Shown here piece by piece: positions 1 through 11,231 of a stretch of DNA of 64,000 nt (within the stretch, counting starts at the first letter, position 1; every line of letters starts with the position of its first letter). Where the stretch lies: the NCBI GenBank assembly GCA_013368375.1, contig JAACJP010000005.1:434001-498000 (forward strand), given 5' to 3'. The DNA comes from Tricholomella constricta (lineage: Eukaryota; Basidiomycota; Agaricomycetes; Agaricales; Lyophyllaceae). The translations under genes were made by a program, and so were the position numbers. The notes under the pieces are model-generated. The model was given only the letters and a program-made list of their open reading frames with translations, ran no database searches and had not been told where the DNA came from.

Positions 1-2090
1 GCTTCCTTCTCGGGTTTACCATGGGAGCTGATAAACCGGAAATGGCAGAACTCATCAACCTGGTGCGGCACATGCGAGCATACCCCGAGGATTCGCTAGG
101 AGATGCCCTCCGCAATATCTTCGACTTTGACATTTACAAACCAGAGACCATAGACAGACTTGCTGAGATTTTAGACCATCATGGGTTCGTTTCTCTACTG
201 CTTTCAGTTCCTTTCGTGATGTCTAAAAGTTTCGTTGGTTTTTCTTCGTCAGACTACACGTACCCCATTTAGGACTGGAAGCTGCTCGTGAGGCTGCAAA
301 GAAAAACGTTCAGGACATCCAGTTCGAGCCTGCCAATACGGAGCTTAGCGAGCCCAAAGAGGGTAAGCACGACGACAAGGAGCACTCCGGTGGGAATACC
401 TATGCTGGAGGGGTACGTTCCTATCCCGTCTCCTTTCAATAACTGCCTTTCATTCACTTCCCAGACCGGTGGGCGCGATACGGCCGGAATGGGCGGCCGC
501 GGCGGGTATAAACGCCTCTACAAAGGGGGAGATATCAAGCAGGTGCGAGCACTAAGTTCACCGTTCTGAGTTTAGTTGTATTAATATGCCTCGAGGTCCC
601 CGATGCGCTGAAAGACAGTGTGCCTGAACATATTAAAGAAAAGGCGAGAGAAATGGCTCGTCAGGAGCTGAAACGCCGCCTTGAAGAATTGGATATGTCA
701 GCTTCGGAGGCGAGGGGGTATGGCAGCCTTTTGACTGCCACCCAGGCGCATATGCTATCTCTCCACGACCTACTTGAACGTCAGTCAGCTTTTTTTTGGT
801 CTTGTTGAGGGGTCAGGAAGCCTTACGTTGGTGGCATAGATCTTGCGGCGAAGGAAGAGGAACGTGTGTGGCTGAAGCGGCAGACCGATGGGGAGCTCGA
901 TGATAGTCGTTTGACGGAAGGTCTCACGGGAGAAGCGACTGTGTATAAACGGCGAGGCATGGAGAAGCCTGAGCTCGGCCGGCCTCAGATCAAGTTCGTC
1001 GTCTTTTATATCTCATTGAAGCTATGTATCTGGGCTGACGAAACAATTGATAGGCCCAAGAGGATCAGGTTCATCTTCGATCTCAGCGCTTCGATGTAAG
1101 CTCCTGTCACCTGCATGTGGCGTTTTCATTTACATTACGTTGGATTCTAGGTATCGATTCCAGTATGATGGCCGCCTGCAGAGAAGCATGGAAACAGGTG
1201 CGAGCATTTCTTGTCTTTCATATTCATATCGTTGAAGTCATGCCGAACTCGAAATGCTAGCCGCCATGCTCATGGAAACATTTGACAGGCTATCTAGGAA
1301 GGAGAAATACGTATGGGATGTAAGTCTTTGTGCCCCTACCGACATATCTTCGTTTTTGCTGAATCGGCGTCACAGATGTACGGTCACGTATGCTCGCCCC
1401 ACTGATTGAAGTCGCAAGGGAGATTTTAATGTGCTGTTCTAGTCTGGAGATGGCCCCGATATTCCGTTGGTTCTGGCTGACAAGCCTCCCACTGAACTTA
1501 GAGATAGATGGAAGGTCGTGGAGAAGATGGCTATGATACCGCAATACGCTTTTGCAGGGGATTATACTGGTAAGCCACTCAACGTTCAATTCATAACAGC
1601 TGCTGAAGGTCCTAAAATACACAGTTGAAGCCATCGAGCATGGCGTCAATGAAGTCGGAAAATATGATGCGGGTGAGTCGTTCCTTCGTCAAGTCCGTTC
1701 ATCACTAAATTAACGGGTTCAATCGACAGATGATTGGTTTGTGATCGCGATCACTGTAAGGTTTCCGTTAACCTGACCTTCCAGCTTCAAATGCTAATAC
1801 TTATCTATTCCCCTAGGATGCCAATTTCGGACGATACCAAATTACCCCCGAGCACCTGACGCATGCGATGAAACGGAACCCCAAAGTACACACTGCTTTG
1901 ATCTGCATTGGGGAGGGCGCTGAGGCTGCCTGGTGCGTGATTCTACTACTATGCCATAGAATCACGGTTGAACAATCATTACTGTTGCAGGATCACCAAA
2001 AGTCTTCCAGGTCGTGGTTTCCGTGTGAACAACACCGCTGACATACCGACCGTGCTGCGAAGCATACTGTCGACGATGGTGGAACGGTAA
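1..2090 (+). CDS. VWA8-like protein, C-terminal part (5' end outside window)
   Basis: The reading frame enters from the left edge and continues through about nine short introns to a TAA at 2088-2090. Translated blocks match the C-terminal region of von Willebrand factor A domain-containing protein 8, a large AAA-ATPase-plus-VWA protein associated with mitochondria in animals. Seen blocks: PEMAELINLVRHM near the start, then GGRDTAGMGGRGGYKRLYKG, then a charged helix (PEHIKEKAREMARQELKRR), then the VWA domain. The MIDAS metal-site motif DxSxS is present as DLSAS (about 1079-1093), followed by YRFQYDGRLQR. The tail FVIAITDANFGRYQITPEHL and the end STMVER complete the domain. Individual exon borders were not all fixed. 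The AAA modules must lie upstream of the window. Family assignment is firm; fungal function is unknown. Confidence 0.85.
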
Positions 2091-2681
2091 ATCGACTAAT
2101 CTGATAGGGCTGTGATGTCATTACATACCCTGGATTCTGCCACAATGGGTTGTAAGAGGATTTTGATATCTTTAAGTTTTTAAGCTGGACTGTCAGACTC
2201 AACTCAGATCTTGACCCTGATGGTTGCTGTGGGCACAAGTGAGCCGGCGGCCCGCATTGATCCGCCCGAAATTTAATAAACCAGCCTGCCAGACACTGCA
2301 CCAGCACCCTTAATAATCTCTATCTTCCACGTCTTTACGGGCAGAACTTCAATGGAATCTATAGCTAAGCTATCGTGACTCGCAATTTACATACCCATAA
2401 CACACCTGGCAAAAAGCTACGTGTTGCAACGGGCCCGATAGGGTCTATAGCAACCGAGTTCTGATGAACGCGAGGTTTGGCAACGGCTCTGGGGAAATAG
2501 CCTCTTGTCTTTCCTTTTCACCTTCTTCTATTCTCGAGGCGCGGGTCGGTCAGTAGCAGCTAGCCCTGCATTCCACTCTTTTACACAGGCCAATCGTTCA
2601 AGTTACGGGAGAGCCGCCTCTGCAGGCATTTGGAGATGCGCTTGATTCTGGATTGAGCATAACACCACAAGCTTGCCATAA
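2091..2681. other. Intergenic, no gene seen
   Basis: This stretch lies between the VWA8-like stop and the next start codon. No open frame with family resemblance or splice structure was found. It presumably holds the 3' UTR of the first gene and the promoter of the second. Confidence 0.5.
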
Positions 2682-5275
2682 ATGGGATCTCTCTGCCTTT
2701 CAACAGCTTCAATCCTTCGCTGCGCATCCTTCACTCGGCTTCAGGTTATTCTACTCATCGTCCCGACCGCCCTTGAGGTCGTATTCTCCACGTCTTTGAT
2801 CTTCACGAATTGGGGCACTGGTAGGTGAGTCGTCAAATTTTAGGAATTTATATTCCGTGATCGCCTTAACACTCTGCAACCTTTGCACTAACCAACGACT
2901 TACCCAGGCGGCACCTCTGGTTGACGGCGGAAGGATGGGTTTACTTTGCATTGGCTCTCCTCGAGATGTTGTCCCATATTCTCCCCGCTGCGCGGGATGG
3001 CGCAGACGTCTTTAAAGTGCTTGACACTGTTTTAGGTGCGTGTTCCCCCCCCTCACCACCGCATCAGGCTGATAATTCAATGTTAAACAGCCGCCACTTC
3101 TTTCCTCCCTATTCTCCTCTATATTCTATTCATATTTCTTTTTACGCGTGCCGAGCTCGTCGCTATCCTCCCCATTCGCCTCCAAACTATGACAAAGCTC
3201 TTGCTTTTGATCTTCATACCGGCTATCGTAGCGCTCAACGAGGTGGCATCGTTCGTCGGCATCTCACACGGTAAGCGTGTCCATTCCATCAGAAAATATG
3301 CTTCCAATTGATTCCGCCCAGGTACAATATCTATCAACTCTCAGTCTGTTATAGCTATCGGATTCAGCAGCGCCAAGAACGAAACTCTCTGGACGTTCTT
3401 CACCAGCCTCACTCTCGCCCTCCTCGCTGTATACCAAGCGATCAATTTTACGTTTGCGTTCTATCGTCTAATCAAGGCTTTATTGGATCAACGTCGCATC
3501 GAGACGACTTCCAGTGACGAGGCACATCTCTTTAAAGGGATTGGTTGGATTACAGGTGCTCTGAAGTTGGGGGCGATTGAAACTGTGATTGGGTTTGCTG
3601 GAGGTGGGTTTGGGGGTGCCATAACTCGACGCGTCATTCGAATGCTGGCACGGGCGTGTCTGACCATCGGACTGGTCAAAGGGTGCGTCTTCTCTTCTGT
3701 TCCAGGAACAGAACACACACGTAACGCAGCACATCCAGCCTGGACTCTTCAGAAGACTTCAGCCATATTCGGCACGAACTATCTAGCGCGACGCACAAGG
3801 AATTCCGCCGCTCCCGACTCAGGGACTTCATATCCAATCCCAGACACAGCACGTTCCGCCAACTGACGCCCACTGCTACTGCTTTCCATGCCACCCCTCG
3901 GGCTCCCCACGGCCTTTCACAGCAGCTCTCTGCGCAAGCAAGGGCAGAGAGCGGCCTTGCCGGCATGACACAGTTTGCAGACTTCAAACGATCTGCCACT
4001 GCATTCGATATGTCCGAGAAACCTTCGCGGGAGCGGGTCACAGTCCATTTCGAGAACGGCACACCCAGTCTGCATGTCCGATTTTCGGCCCTCGAGATAC
4101 CCATCTCTCCGTTCAACACCACATCCCGCTCTACGTCTCTTCGTCCTGCGACATACCACGCCGATTCGCGGCGCAATTCGTCCTCCCTCCTCAGCGCACT
4201 GGTGATCGACGACTCTGGAAAAGACATCTCCAACTTGGCGAGTCCCCCGCGGGCATATGTCCCTCCTCAGAAGGCGGCCCGCGCGGAATCATCCTACAGC
4301 ACGCGCAGCGTTCCCGAATCCTACACCTCCCTATTCGCCGTCCGGGAGCTTGCGCCCCAATTCCCACTTATACCAGCCAGGGCGGGCCTCGAGCCTATCA
4401 AACAATCCCCTGCCACCAACAAGTCCAACGACAAATTCCGGGACTCCTCCGCCTCCATTATCTCACGCGCATCCACAGCCATGGCGAAGCCGCCGCCGCC
4501 GTCGCCGCCGCCACCAGAATCGCCAGGCTCCGACAGCTCCGACATCGACCCCTTCATGACCGAAGACGCACCCGCACCCGCACCTCAGCGTAGCCTCGTC
4601 CTCCCAACCTCCATACCCCTCGGGCAGCCACTCCGCACGCTGCGCCGCGAGGTGCCGAGCGTGCCCACCAGCGCGCTCTCAACGCCCATGACCGTCCTAT
4701 CCGGCTACAGCTACACGCCCACGCACTCCGGTTCCGCGCTCACCGGCGACACCGACGACGACGATGGTGGGGGGTTCCTCGACTTCGCGTCCGCACTGGA
4801 CACGGGCAAGTCGCGCGCGTTCACCCGTGACAGCGCGGGCGCCACGCATCCGGTTGTCGGGTGGATCGACTACGACGCCATTCCCAAGAACGGACACGGG
4901 CAGTCGCAGGCGGGGATGCTGGCTCCTGTGATGGAAGAGGGCGGCGGCGGCGGCGGCGGGGAAGAACGGAAGGTGGTGCGCGCGGTGAGCAGGGTGCAGG
5001 GGCAGGGGCAGGGGCAGGGGAAGGTGTCGAGGATCAAGAGCATTGGGAGGGTGCCGATGCGGTCCACGCCTGTCCCTGTCAAGGCCAGGCACAACCTGCG
5101 CGGCAGCTTGCACATCGAGCGCATCCTGATTCCGCCCAAGGAGGAGACCAACGTGGAGCTCGTGCAGGGGAGTCTGGATTCTGTGTATGGCCGCAGTGTG
5201 TTGAGGGACTCGGAGGTGCTGGGGATCGAGGATGGGAGCCGTGCAAGGGAGGTACGCGAGAGGGGTATCATCTAG
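2682..5275 (+). CDS. Polytopic membrane protein with long disordered C-terminal tail, unknown family
   Basis: Five exons join in phase: 2682-2824, 2908-3035, 3091-3270, 3322-3682 and 3739-5275 (about 782 aa). All introns are 51-83 nt with GT and AG ends. Exons 1-4 encode roughly six or seven hydrophobic segments, for example LQVILLIVPTALEVV, WVYFALALLEML, FLPILLYILFIFLF, LLLLIFIPAIVALNEV and FFTSLTLALLAVY, so the N-terminal half is a membrane domain. The last 500 residues are Ser/Pro/Gly-rich with a PPPPSPPPPE run, a Gly run and GQ repeats, typical of a cytosolic disordered tail. The 7TM-like outline recalls fungal receptor-type proteins, but no diagnostic motif was recognised. The start was chosen because it is the first ATG in frame with exon 1. 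Structure is well supported; function is unknown. Confidence 0.75.
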
Positions 5276-5562
5276 TTAAGACTCTTCTCTGTGTAACTGT
5301 ATTTTAAAAGGCGACTATGGCCTCTACTCTACATATGCATCTACTTGAGGGTATCGGTCGATCACGACAGACACGGCCGAGGTAGTCATATACCTATAAA
5401 AGATCGAGTCATTGGCATGAGCGACAAATCACGTATATATAAGGTACACACACATACGGATACAACAGGGAATGGGGAATCCAACAAATCTACAAATCGA
5501 GCCCAGCAATACGAGAAAAAGAAATCGTTATACAAGCCCTAAAGAGAAAATTCCCCATATAT

Positions 5563-6861
5563 TTAACACACTTCAGGCTCAGCAACCTGCCTCGAGGGTC
5601 CTGCGATATTCGTCCTGTCGCGGAATACGCCACACACAGGGCCCTCAGCGGCCCAGCTGGACTCGTCAAAGGAGGCAGACGCGGCACGCGCACCACGTTC
5701 CTCGTCCGCCACACGCGTTGCGCACAAGTCAGAGGCCGAGGAACGGCGCCAAAGCGCCGTTTCACCAGGTCGCCGCCTGTGAGGGGTGACATAGATGGGG
5801 ACGCTAGAGGAGTTGTCGTCGTCAGCTGTCCTGGACAACGCCCTTCTCCCGTCAAACGCGCGTGTTGTCGTTTGGGAGCTGGATTCAGTCCGACAAGCCT
5901 GCACACCCGCACCTTCCGCCACGGGCAGCTTCTTCAAATGCTCCTCCGCGGCGGTGCGAAATCTTGTGCTTGTCTGGCGACGAACGACCCTCGAGCATCC
6001 GGCGCGCTGTTTTCCTTTGGAGCGCGGAGTCGAAGAACTTGATCCGGGCTTGTCAGGGGCTTCGCTGGTGGTGGAACACGTAGAGACGCTGGTCGAGGAG
6101 CTGGCAGTCGGCACAGGGTCTGTTACGACGATAGCTGGAATTGGAGCGGCAGGGATAGACACGCCAGGTACGGTGACGACAGCAGGACCCAAGGAAATAG
6201 CACGATCAGGCGAGTTGACTGATTCTGGCAAGGCTAACTGAAAGGCCCGAGGAATTACAGAAGGTGAGGAGGCATTTAGAATTTCGAAGACCTGCAGAGA
6301 TGTAACGGCAGGGCGACCATCTCGCCTATTCATGGTTTCATCGTCTCGCGGAGGCCGTACTGGCGGAGATGGCTTCAGAAACGATCGCAGAAGGCGGTAT
6401 ACCTCCGCAACGATTGTAAAGAAGAGTAGAGCCACAAGAAACATAGGGAGATGCGGCAGAAACCTCGATTCAGGTAGTGTCATTGGGGTTGAATGGCATT
6501 GGCAGGGCGGCGATATGACCGTTATGACAAGAGGAGATTCCAAAGGGCGACCGATCACCCCGTATATCTGGTTCATTGTCACAGAGGAGGTAGTCTGTAG
6601 CGTGCCAGGCAGCTCCCGAAACTTGGTTGTGTGCTCCGCCATGGACGCTCCGCATGTCTTCTCCTCGCTCTGCGCTCGAATTGAACTGGCGATTTCGTGC
6701 ACCGTTTGCCCAAGTAGCATGCGCTGCATAGTCGACCGAAAGACATCTCTACCCGCCAAGTAAAATGTACGAGCTTCATTTGAGAAAAAGATATCCGGGT
6801 GACCACATTTGCCGACGAACGACGAGAGAACAACGAAGACGACTAGGGCCAGAGGTAACAT
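5563..6861 (-). CDS. Secretory/membrane protein of unknown family, duplicate A
   Basis: Single-exon frame of 432 aa starting at the ATG that aligns with the copy B start (MLPLALVVF); an upstream in-frame ATG would add 16 residues. Residues 1-20 form a signal-peptide or anchor-like hydrophobic stretch. Cys residues follow (KCGHP, PPCQCHS), then a second hydrophobic segment (LPMFLVALLFFTIVAEVY, near residues 135-155), then RLLRSFLKPSPP and a long Ser/Thr/Arg-rich tail. The topology suggests a lumenal or extracellular N-terminal domain and a cytosolic disordered tail. It aligns with 32154-34049 over nearly its whole length but lacks the 35-residue tandem repeat and ends in EPEVC instead of continuing into the HAMP-like sequence. 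No known family was recognised. Confidence 0.65.
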   Translation of the reverse strand: MLPLALVVFVVLSSFVGKCGHPDIFFSNEARTFYLAGRDVFRSTMQRMLLGQTVHEIASSIRAQSEEKTCGASMAEHTTKFRELPGTLQTTSSVTMNQIYGVIGRPLESPLVITVISPPCQCHSTPMTLPESRFLPHLPMFLVALLFFTIVAEVYRLLRSFLKPSPPVRPPRDDETMNRRDGRPAVTSLQVFEILNASSPSVIPRAFQLALPESVNSPDRAISLGPAVVTVPGVSIPAAPIPAIVVTDPVPTASSSTSVSTCSTTSEAPDKPGSSSSTPRSKGKQRAGCSRVVRRQTSTRFRTAAEEHLKKLPVAEGAGVQACRTESSSQTTTRAFDGRRALSRTADDDNSSSVPIYVTPHRRRPGETALWRRSSASDLCATRVADEERGARAASASFDESSWAAEGPVCGVFRDRTNIAGPSRQVAEPEVC

Positions 6862-7032
6862 TGCGCGTGGTTCACGGTAAGATTTCGGATGTTTGAATGG
6901 GTGGCGCAATAATGGGAAGAGAATGGCAGAAGAGGTGCACTAATGAAGAGAACTGCAGGAACGGAAATGGTCGTGTATAACTTTGCTTGTACTTGTATAC
7001 GCGAAACGGTCACCTGACCTCCGATCGTGATG

Positions 7033-7632
7033 TCTTCTTCCCCTTTGTTTTTTTTTGGAATCCTTGTTTATTGACCGCTAGGCGTGAGCCTATGTTGGTC
7101 CTTACATACTAAGTACAATAAAAAGGGGGCCCCTTGCCCCACTTGCCTGCACCTGCTGGGATTGCGAATGCGCGCATCGACGGGCCATCCTAGACGCCCC
7201 CCGACAGCCCGGAGCTCAAGAGCTCCGTTTTAGACGCCTCTCCCTTACTTGTGAGGAGTACCATTACCGGTCCGCCGTGATGTCTCGTTTCCTCGGGTGT
7301 CTTCTACATGGTGCTCGTCCCCCGAAAGGGATGCGCACGAGGAGGCGTACCGTCGTAACGGCTGCTGCAGGAGAGAAGAAAGTAAGTAATTCCCTGGCGA
7401 GCTAAATAGCTCCCATTCCGGGACTCCGTCCCCCCCTTTTACCCTGCCCTTTTCCTCACCTCCCCGATTTCGAGCTATTGGATGTGGTGGTCGTCTTAGT
7501 CGTATATTGCCATGTCCTCCCAGTTGTAGTCGACGTCTTCGGCAGTCTCTGGTGGCGCGTAGTCATCATCCTCGTCATCCGGGATATTAAAGGGAGTGAC
7601 ATCATCAAAAGTGTTCTTCATGCGTCCAGTGT
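7033..7632 (-). mobile_element. 5'-truncated retroposon (LINE-like 3' end) inserted in copy A
   Basis: About 570 bp here have no counterpart in copy B. Read on the minus strand, the insert holds the acidic C-terminus of an open frame (ends WEDMAIYD and stop, at 7496), then an untranslated region with AATAAA (TCAATAAACAAGG), then a run of A (plus-strand T run near 7047-7057). This layout is that of a retroposed 3' end. Near-copies of a short motif flank it: ATGTCTTC on the left (about 7029) and GTGTCTTCC on the right (about 7633), matching the single ATGTCTTC at the start of the copy B gene. A non-LTR retrotransposon is the best guess; a retroposed gene fragment is possible because no reverse transcriptase remains. 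Confidence 0.5.
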
Positions 7633-8866
7633 CTTCCTTCATCATTGACTCTGCCGCCTCTCCCTTACACCTTGGATACTGGTTTGTGGCGCAAATAATC
7701 GTAGGTATCTTACATCTCTGGATTTCGCACCAGTGTGGCTGCCTCAATGTCGCTTCCCGTTCCCAGTCCCACTCCGACTTCTCTCTACCTCATCCCTACT
7801 CCTACCGCCTTGACCCAGCCATTCACTCAACTCTCCGACTACACCAGCCTGATAGCATGGACACTCGCCGTTGTCGGGCTTGCAACTGGCGCCTAAGGAT
7901 ACCTTCTCTCCATGTTCTGCTTCGGTGAAGGTTCTCCGGATCCAGAAAGTTACAGTTACTTCCATACCTTATGCCTCTGGCTTACAACCCCGATGAGCTC
8001 CCTCTGATAGCTGGAGCGGCGCTCTCTAACCTTCGCCCTCTTTCACTTCAGGGGAGATTTGCCATCGACTACCGGCAGATGATTGTTCTCGTTGGTGTTG
8101 AACTTGTTCTTCTTGTCCTTAGGCGCTCGATATCGTTTGTTCAATGATCCATCGAGCCCGTCGTACGCCGCATTACTGCCGCTTTGCAACAATTATCCTG
8201 GCCCTCCAGTAAACGATGTTGCTTGTTTCGGTAACTTTATGCGCGTGCCTCCATGTCTGGTACGATGAGGATCCTTGTAAGGCTGTCTTCTGCTTCGCAA
8301 CGTCATGTTTGCCTGTCAGCCTTTGCGTCGCAGCACCACTGGTTTGGAAGTAACTTCTGGGCTTGTCTCTATTCGACGGTTTCGTGAATAATTTCTCTTG
8401 TAACTCCCATTCGATATCTAACACGAACTCATAGTTTATTGTCGGGGCGGCGGCTGTGTCCTACGGCTGGCGCAATGGAACGAAAAAGTTGGAAACAGAG
8501 ATTCACCGACTCAGTGAAAGCCTGCGCGTGCTTCATGAGCTTGCTCCACGCGTACTGCACATGGAAGCAGAATTTGCCCGACTCTCTCGATCCCAAGAAG
8601 TGTTGAGGCTACAGCACCAAGCAACTTCAGAACAGGTACTGACGTTATAGCAGCAATTTCTCGGTGAACATTTACAGGAAGTACGACAACTTTGGCAAGA
8701 GCTGGGTTTCCTCCAGGACGCGGCCAATCCGCCCAAATTGTCAGTAATTGTCGTTCGATGCACGGCCCTCGCTGACATATTCTCTGTAGATACTCAAACT
8801 GCAGAGGAAGGGGTTTCAATTCCTCTAGTATCCGCGGCTATGGCTGCTGGACTAATCCAGGAGTGA
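7633..8866 (+). pseudogene. Decayed copy A of the coiled-coil membrane protein gene
   Basis: This is the counterpart of 34253-35680. The start (SFIIDSAASPLHLGYW) and the membrane stretch IIVGILHLWISH are recognisable, but the frame shifts just after WISH. The acidic and polyproline region of the intact copy (about 290 bp) is deleted near 7920-7960. Stops appear in CTCTGATAGCTGG (near 8000), and a TAG near 8648 replaces the TTG of LFTLQQ in the intact copy. The coiled-coil part HRLSESLRVL...EFARLSRSQ is still readable around 8456-8650. The retroposon sits directly at the former start codon. No functional protein is expected. Confidence 0.8.
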
Positions 8867-9789
8867 TAGCGTGTTTCGGTACGTCACACTCCCGATCCAC
8901 ATCTTTATCCAATCACTCACCCCTCCTCCGTCCTGCAGTATCGGATCCTGCAGCGCGGGCGCTGTTCAGGATTGAGCCCATATGGGTCTGGATCTCCTCC
9001 CTTCACATCTGCTATAAACTGTCCAATTGGGTGCTCCACGCCGTCGCGTTCGAGCCAAGCTTTCTCTCTATCTATCTGGGTTCCCTGCGTCAACTTCGGT
9101 ACACTCTCTTGGTCGGTCAAAGCCTTCGCTAGGAGCTCCACGCTGCTGCTCCGCGCGAGCTAATGTCTTTGCAAGGGAATCAAGGTGGCTTAGCTCATGG
9201 TCGTGTTGAAGACGAGTCGGCCTTCGGCATCGTCGCGACTGGTCATCTCGTAGCCTCAATCGCTGAATGGAACATGTTAGGTACTGGGTGAGCCCAAGTT
9301 TCCCCTCCTCTCATTAAGGTTTCAAGGCTCAGCGCTCAAGACTCTTTTCAATGTGACTGCTGCCGTTCTTTCTCCGTTCCTTTGGGCCATCGCTTTCTGC
9401 TCCGCGGATACGACGGATTTTGTACTTATGATCTCGGGACGACTCTTTATCAAACACAGATTATATTACTAGGTTCTGGTTCTTGTCTGCTGGGATCTCG
9501 TTCATATCAGGGAGAAGGCACTTTTTGGTTGGTTGAGGCGATATACATACATATACGCACTTGTAAACTATGCTCGATTGTTACAAACTATCAGAGATGA
9601 TTTGATCCGTGCTCGATGCGTGGCTTGACGACGAGGGATGCTCAAGAGTTCAAGTCTGGCTTCGACATCGATTTCAACGTTGTCCATCGCAGCGCCGCCC
9701 AACACTTGTATAGTCAGTAGCCATCGTGCCTCCACAAACACAAACACACACGAACTTCGAAGTCCTTCGCATCCTTAAACCGATTTCTC
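8867..9789 (+). other. Degenerate counterpart of the 35.7-36.4 kb frame
   Basis: Nucleotide similarity to 35690-36700 is visible, for example TATCGGATCCTGCAGCGCGGGCGCTG near 8940 and CTCCACGCCGTCGCG near 9036, but no long frame survives. Numerous small indels separate the two copies. I see no other gene here. Confidence 0.55.
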
Positions 9790-10339
9790 ATGGCCAGCCA
9801 GCACTACGCAGACGTAGGCATAGATGATCTGACACTGCTCCTCGCAGACTCGTTCGGCTGGTCCGACCAACACAGCGATATTCGGAGACTCGGATGCGTG
9901 CCCTGCGCCAAGATCATACACAGGAGTCAGTGGGAGGCGCATTGCTCCAGCAAGGGGCATTCCAAACGGGTGAAAGCTTGGAGCTCTGCCCCCCATGGAC
10001 AGTCAGTCCAGTCCAGTCTCTTTGGCCATCCGTGCCTACCTATCAGTTATGTATGCTTATGGATTATTTACATGATTCCGGGTGGCAGGCACCCTGGATG
10101 CTACTTCTGCGCTCATGTGAAGCTTGTGCATTCTCAAGGGGCGGGCTGTGGAGGTCCCCATTTCTTTCGGGAAGGGCATCGTTTCTCCAAGAAGAAAGGT
10201 GAGTCTAGGTGTTATGATTTATCATCTTTCAGCTGAGATTGAGTGCCCTCGAACAAGGAGAAGACAGCAGATGCTGAGCGACCCCATCCAGGGGCGACTT
10301 GCGAGGGACACTGATGAAGACGATGAAGATTACCGTTGA
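9790..10339 (+). CDS. Small zinc-finger protein (U1/C2H2-like), duplicate A
   Basis: Three exons: 9790-10001, 10089-10198 and 10233-10339, about 142 aa, all in phase. The second intron would be only 34 nt, among the shortest usable in fungi. Exon 1 carries a finger CVPC...HCSSKGH (Cys-x2-Cys-x11-His-x5-His), close to the U1/matrin-type RNA- or DNA-binding finger. Exon 2 carries a second Cys/His cluster (GCYFCAHVKLVHS, then CGGPHFFREGHRFSK). The C-terminus is basic then acidic (CPRTRRRQQ ... DEDDEDYR). It is paralogous to 36714-37220. Nucleic-acid binding is inferred from the finger only; partners are unknown. Confidence 0.65.
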
Positions 10340-11231
10340 AGTTGAAAGTTCTCAAATGTAAGATTATGATATATCGACTTGAAAATTTGTCAGTCACAGT
10401 GATCGTGAAGGTCGGAGCATGTGCATGAATGTTGGATTGACATTCCAACACCGTACTTGCTGGAGGGGATTGACCGGGCCGCTGGGCTGGAATTACATAC
10501 CCGATTCAGAATTACGCGCTTCAAGTTCTTGGCACGTTGTTGGTTCAGTTTTTTACATATCCAACCGTATATTCGACACATATTTACTCCTACCCGTGAC
10601 TCTCTTCTTCCCTCTATGTCAGCAGGAACTAAATCGCTTCTTAACCTCGACATAGCCGGACCGATCTATAGCAAAGACGCAAGGACTTGCTCTGGTGATC
10701 CTGGTGGCCATTTTTGCATTGCCCAAGTTGGAAATGGCCAGTGGAATGGACTCGCGACTTTGCCGGCCCATGTACAATGGGTCCTAGATCTGTGAGTGGC
10801 GGCACTTCATTGTTCAAGGGTTATTGCGGGATCATTGACCTCTTGCAAGTTGAATTCTATTGCTGCAGGTTCTTGAACGTCAGTCGTTATCCTGGCGCCG
10901 TCTTTCTGCTTCTTGAATGCAGTGAAGATAAGCCATTGACTTTTCAATGCTACGACATTATTTTCTGCCAAACAGAGGTCTAAATGACTTCGACAGTGAG
11001 TTTTTCGCCGTCAGGCACGTGCTATTGTTTTCGCTTTGCATTGGCCATGTTCTATGGCCACCTGTTTGTCCTGGCCACTTGACGATTGCACAGCATCTAT
11101 AAAGCTCAGAGCCACTCGCGGAAGGCCTTTACTTCTCCCCTCAACAACGACTACGAGTTGAGCTTCTGGCGACAGTTTCCCAGGACATCCTGATATCAAA
11201 GCACTTGTTCTACGTTGTCTTGTTTTCTCCG
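10340..11231. other. Noncoding spacer with conserved splice-like sites
   Basis: This spacer is conserved with 37289-38210. Donor-like sites persist in both copies while the surrounding frames do not: GATCT followed by GTGAGT here and GTAAGT in copy B, and GACTTCGACA followed by GTGAGT here and GTAAGT in copy B. This fits a spliced 5' leader of the next gene. Short frames here (for example 10421-10795) are interrupted in copy B and were not accepted as genes. Confidence 0.4.

Noticed and set aside
4697..5307. Several 130-150-codon frames overlapping the 2.7-5.3 kb gene
   Set aside because: Shadows of the GC-rich disordered tail of the real gene.
10421..10795. 124-codon frame between the two finger genes of copy A
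   Set aside because: The copy B counterpart has several stops and indels; better explained as a spliced leader.
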